Origin: Actinomycetota bacterium
GTDB lineage: Bacteria > Actinomycetota > Actinomycetes > Streptosporangiales > Streptosporangiaceae
Assembly (NCBI GenBank): GCA_003140115.1
Contig: PLIQ01000095.1
Location: 1-5,970, forward strand
Reading direction: 5' to 3'
DNA length: 5,970 nt
The stretch's first letter is position 1, and each line of letters opens with the position of its first letter. Below the pieces are notes generated by a model. It did not search any database. It saw nothing but the letters and a program-made list of their open reading frames with translations, and had not been told where the DNA came from. Of this stretch, positions 5,546 through 5,970 are shown one piece after another. The translations under genes and the position numbers were made by a program.

Positions 5546-5970
5546 CGGCGGTCCGGGTAGGCAGGCCGCAGCAGGGGCGGCGGGCGGAAGGGGCGGTGCT
5601 GGCCGGGCGGGGTGGCTAGCCGGTCGGCGATCAGCCACAGCGTGGCCGGGTCGACGCCGAAGCCGAGGTGACTGCAGCGGACCTCGACGTTCTGGTGCAG
5701 CCTGGTCTCCGGTTCCAGGCAGGCTTGCCAGGACACGACGCCGTCCAGGCGGGAGTAGACCGAGGTCGACGGCACGGCGATGGGCTGGGCGCGCTGCTCG
5801 GAGGTGGGCAGCCGTGCGCCGTCAGCGTGCAGGTGGCTGAGGCGGCGGTAGGGACCGTTGGCGCGGCTCTGCCGCCGGGGGTTCGTCAGGGCGAAGGGGC
5901 TGCCGAGGGTGATGACCTGCCTGACGTGCCGGGGCTCCCGGCGGGCCAGTTCCCGGGCGTAGACACCGCC
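5542..5970 (-). CDS. Alpha/beta hydrolase, lipase-like (5' end outside the window)
   Basis: The reading frame is open from the window edge at 5970 to a TGA at 5542-5544 and gives the last 142 residues of a protein. It begins GGVYARELARRE, the helix that normally follows the nucleophile elbow (GxSxGG) in a lipase-like subgroup, so the catalytic serine lies just outside the window. Visible are VITLGSPF (19-26), the probable catalytic aspartate D76 in VYSRLDGVVSWQAC, and the probable catalytic histidine H101 in VEVRCSHLGFGVDP. The last 20 or so residues are proline- and arginine-rich and look disordered. The product is probably an esterase or lipase. Its stop overlaps the start of the next hydrolase by 4 bp (ATGA), so two hydrolases and the acyltransferase are almost surely co-transcribed. 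The true start, length and operon promoter cannot be seen. Confidence 0.85.
   Translation of the reverse strand, partial: GGVYARELARREPRHVRQVITLGSPFALTNPRRQSRANGPYRRLSHLHADGARLPTSEQRAQPIAVPSTSVYSRLDGVVSWQACLEPETRLHQNVEVRCSHLGFGVDPATLWLIADRLATPPGQHRPFRPPPLLRPAYPDRR

Noticed and set aside
5545..5638. Upstream ATG at 5638 for the complete hydrolase
   Set aside because: The extra residues are Pro/Ala-rich and lie inside the upstream hydrolase's coding sequence, whereas the ATG at 5545 makes a clean ATGA overlap.

Overview
This is a very GC-rich, densely coded window, with strong G/C at codon third positions, GTG starts, start/stop overlaps and little intergenic space. It fits an actinomycete (Actinomycetota), probably a soil lineage. 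WS/DGAT acyltransferases, QsdR-type TetR regulators and the Ogt plus PF09859-type oxygenase pair are all familiar there. I cannot assign a genus from the sequence alone. No rRNA, tRNA, CRISPR array, insertion sequence or phage gene is visible.

Layout from left to right. Positions 1-114 hold no supportable gene. Positions 115-1352 carry a two-gene minus-strand DNA-repair unit: an O6-alkylguanine-DNA alkyltransferase (837-1352), followed with a 4-bp GTGA overlap by a PF09859-type 2-oxoglutarate/Fe(II) oxygenase (115-840). From a short divergent region (1353-1475) a plus-strand NADP-dependent MDR-type oxidoreductase (1476-2477) is read. It runs tail-to-tail into a TetR/QsdR-type regulator, and the two stop codons overlap. 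Two adjacent inverted repeats lie just beyond the junction. Positions 2474-5970 form one minus-strand operon, read right to left: a right-edge-truncated alpha/beta hydrolase (lipase-like), a second complete alpha/beta hydrolase, a wax ester synthase/diacylglycerol acyltransferase (WS/DGAT), and the TetR regulator. Its junctions are a 4-bp ATGA overlap, a 23-bp gap with a clear ribosome binding site, and a 1-bp gap.

The operon looks like a neutral-lipid or ester turnover module, with two candidate ester hydrolases and one ester-forming acyltransferase, capped by a regulator of the QsdR type. The left unit combines two independent ways of removing alkyl groups from DNA: suicide transfer to a cysteine, and (predicted for the oxygenase family) oxidative dealkylation. 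The oxidoreductase lies between the two units. Its promoter region carries an inverted repeat that could be an operator, and both divergent genes look leaderless.

I did not find a radically new system. The points most worth a second look are the valine at the arginine-finger position of the alkyltransferase, the translationally coupled repair pair, the stacked hairpins at the convergent stop-codon overlap, and the QsdR-type regulator built into a WS/DGAT-hydrolase operon.
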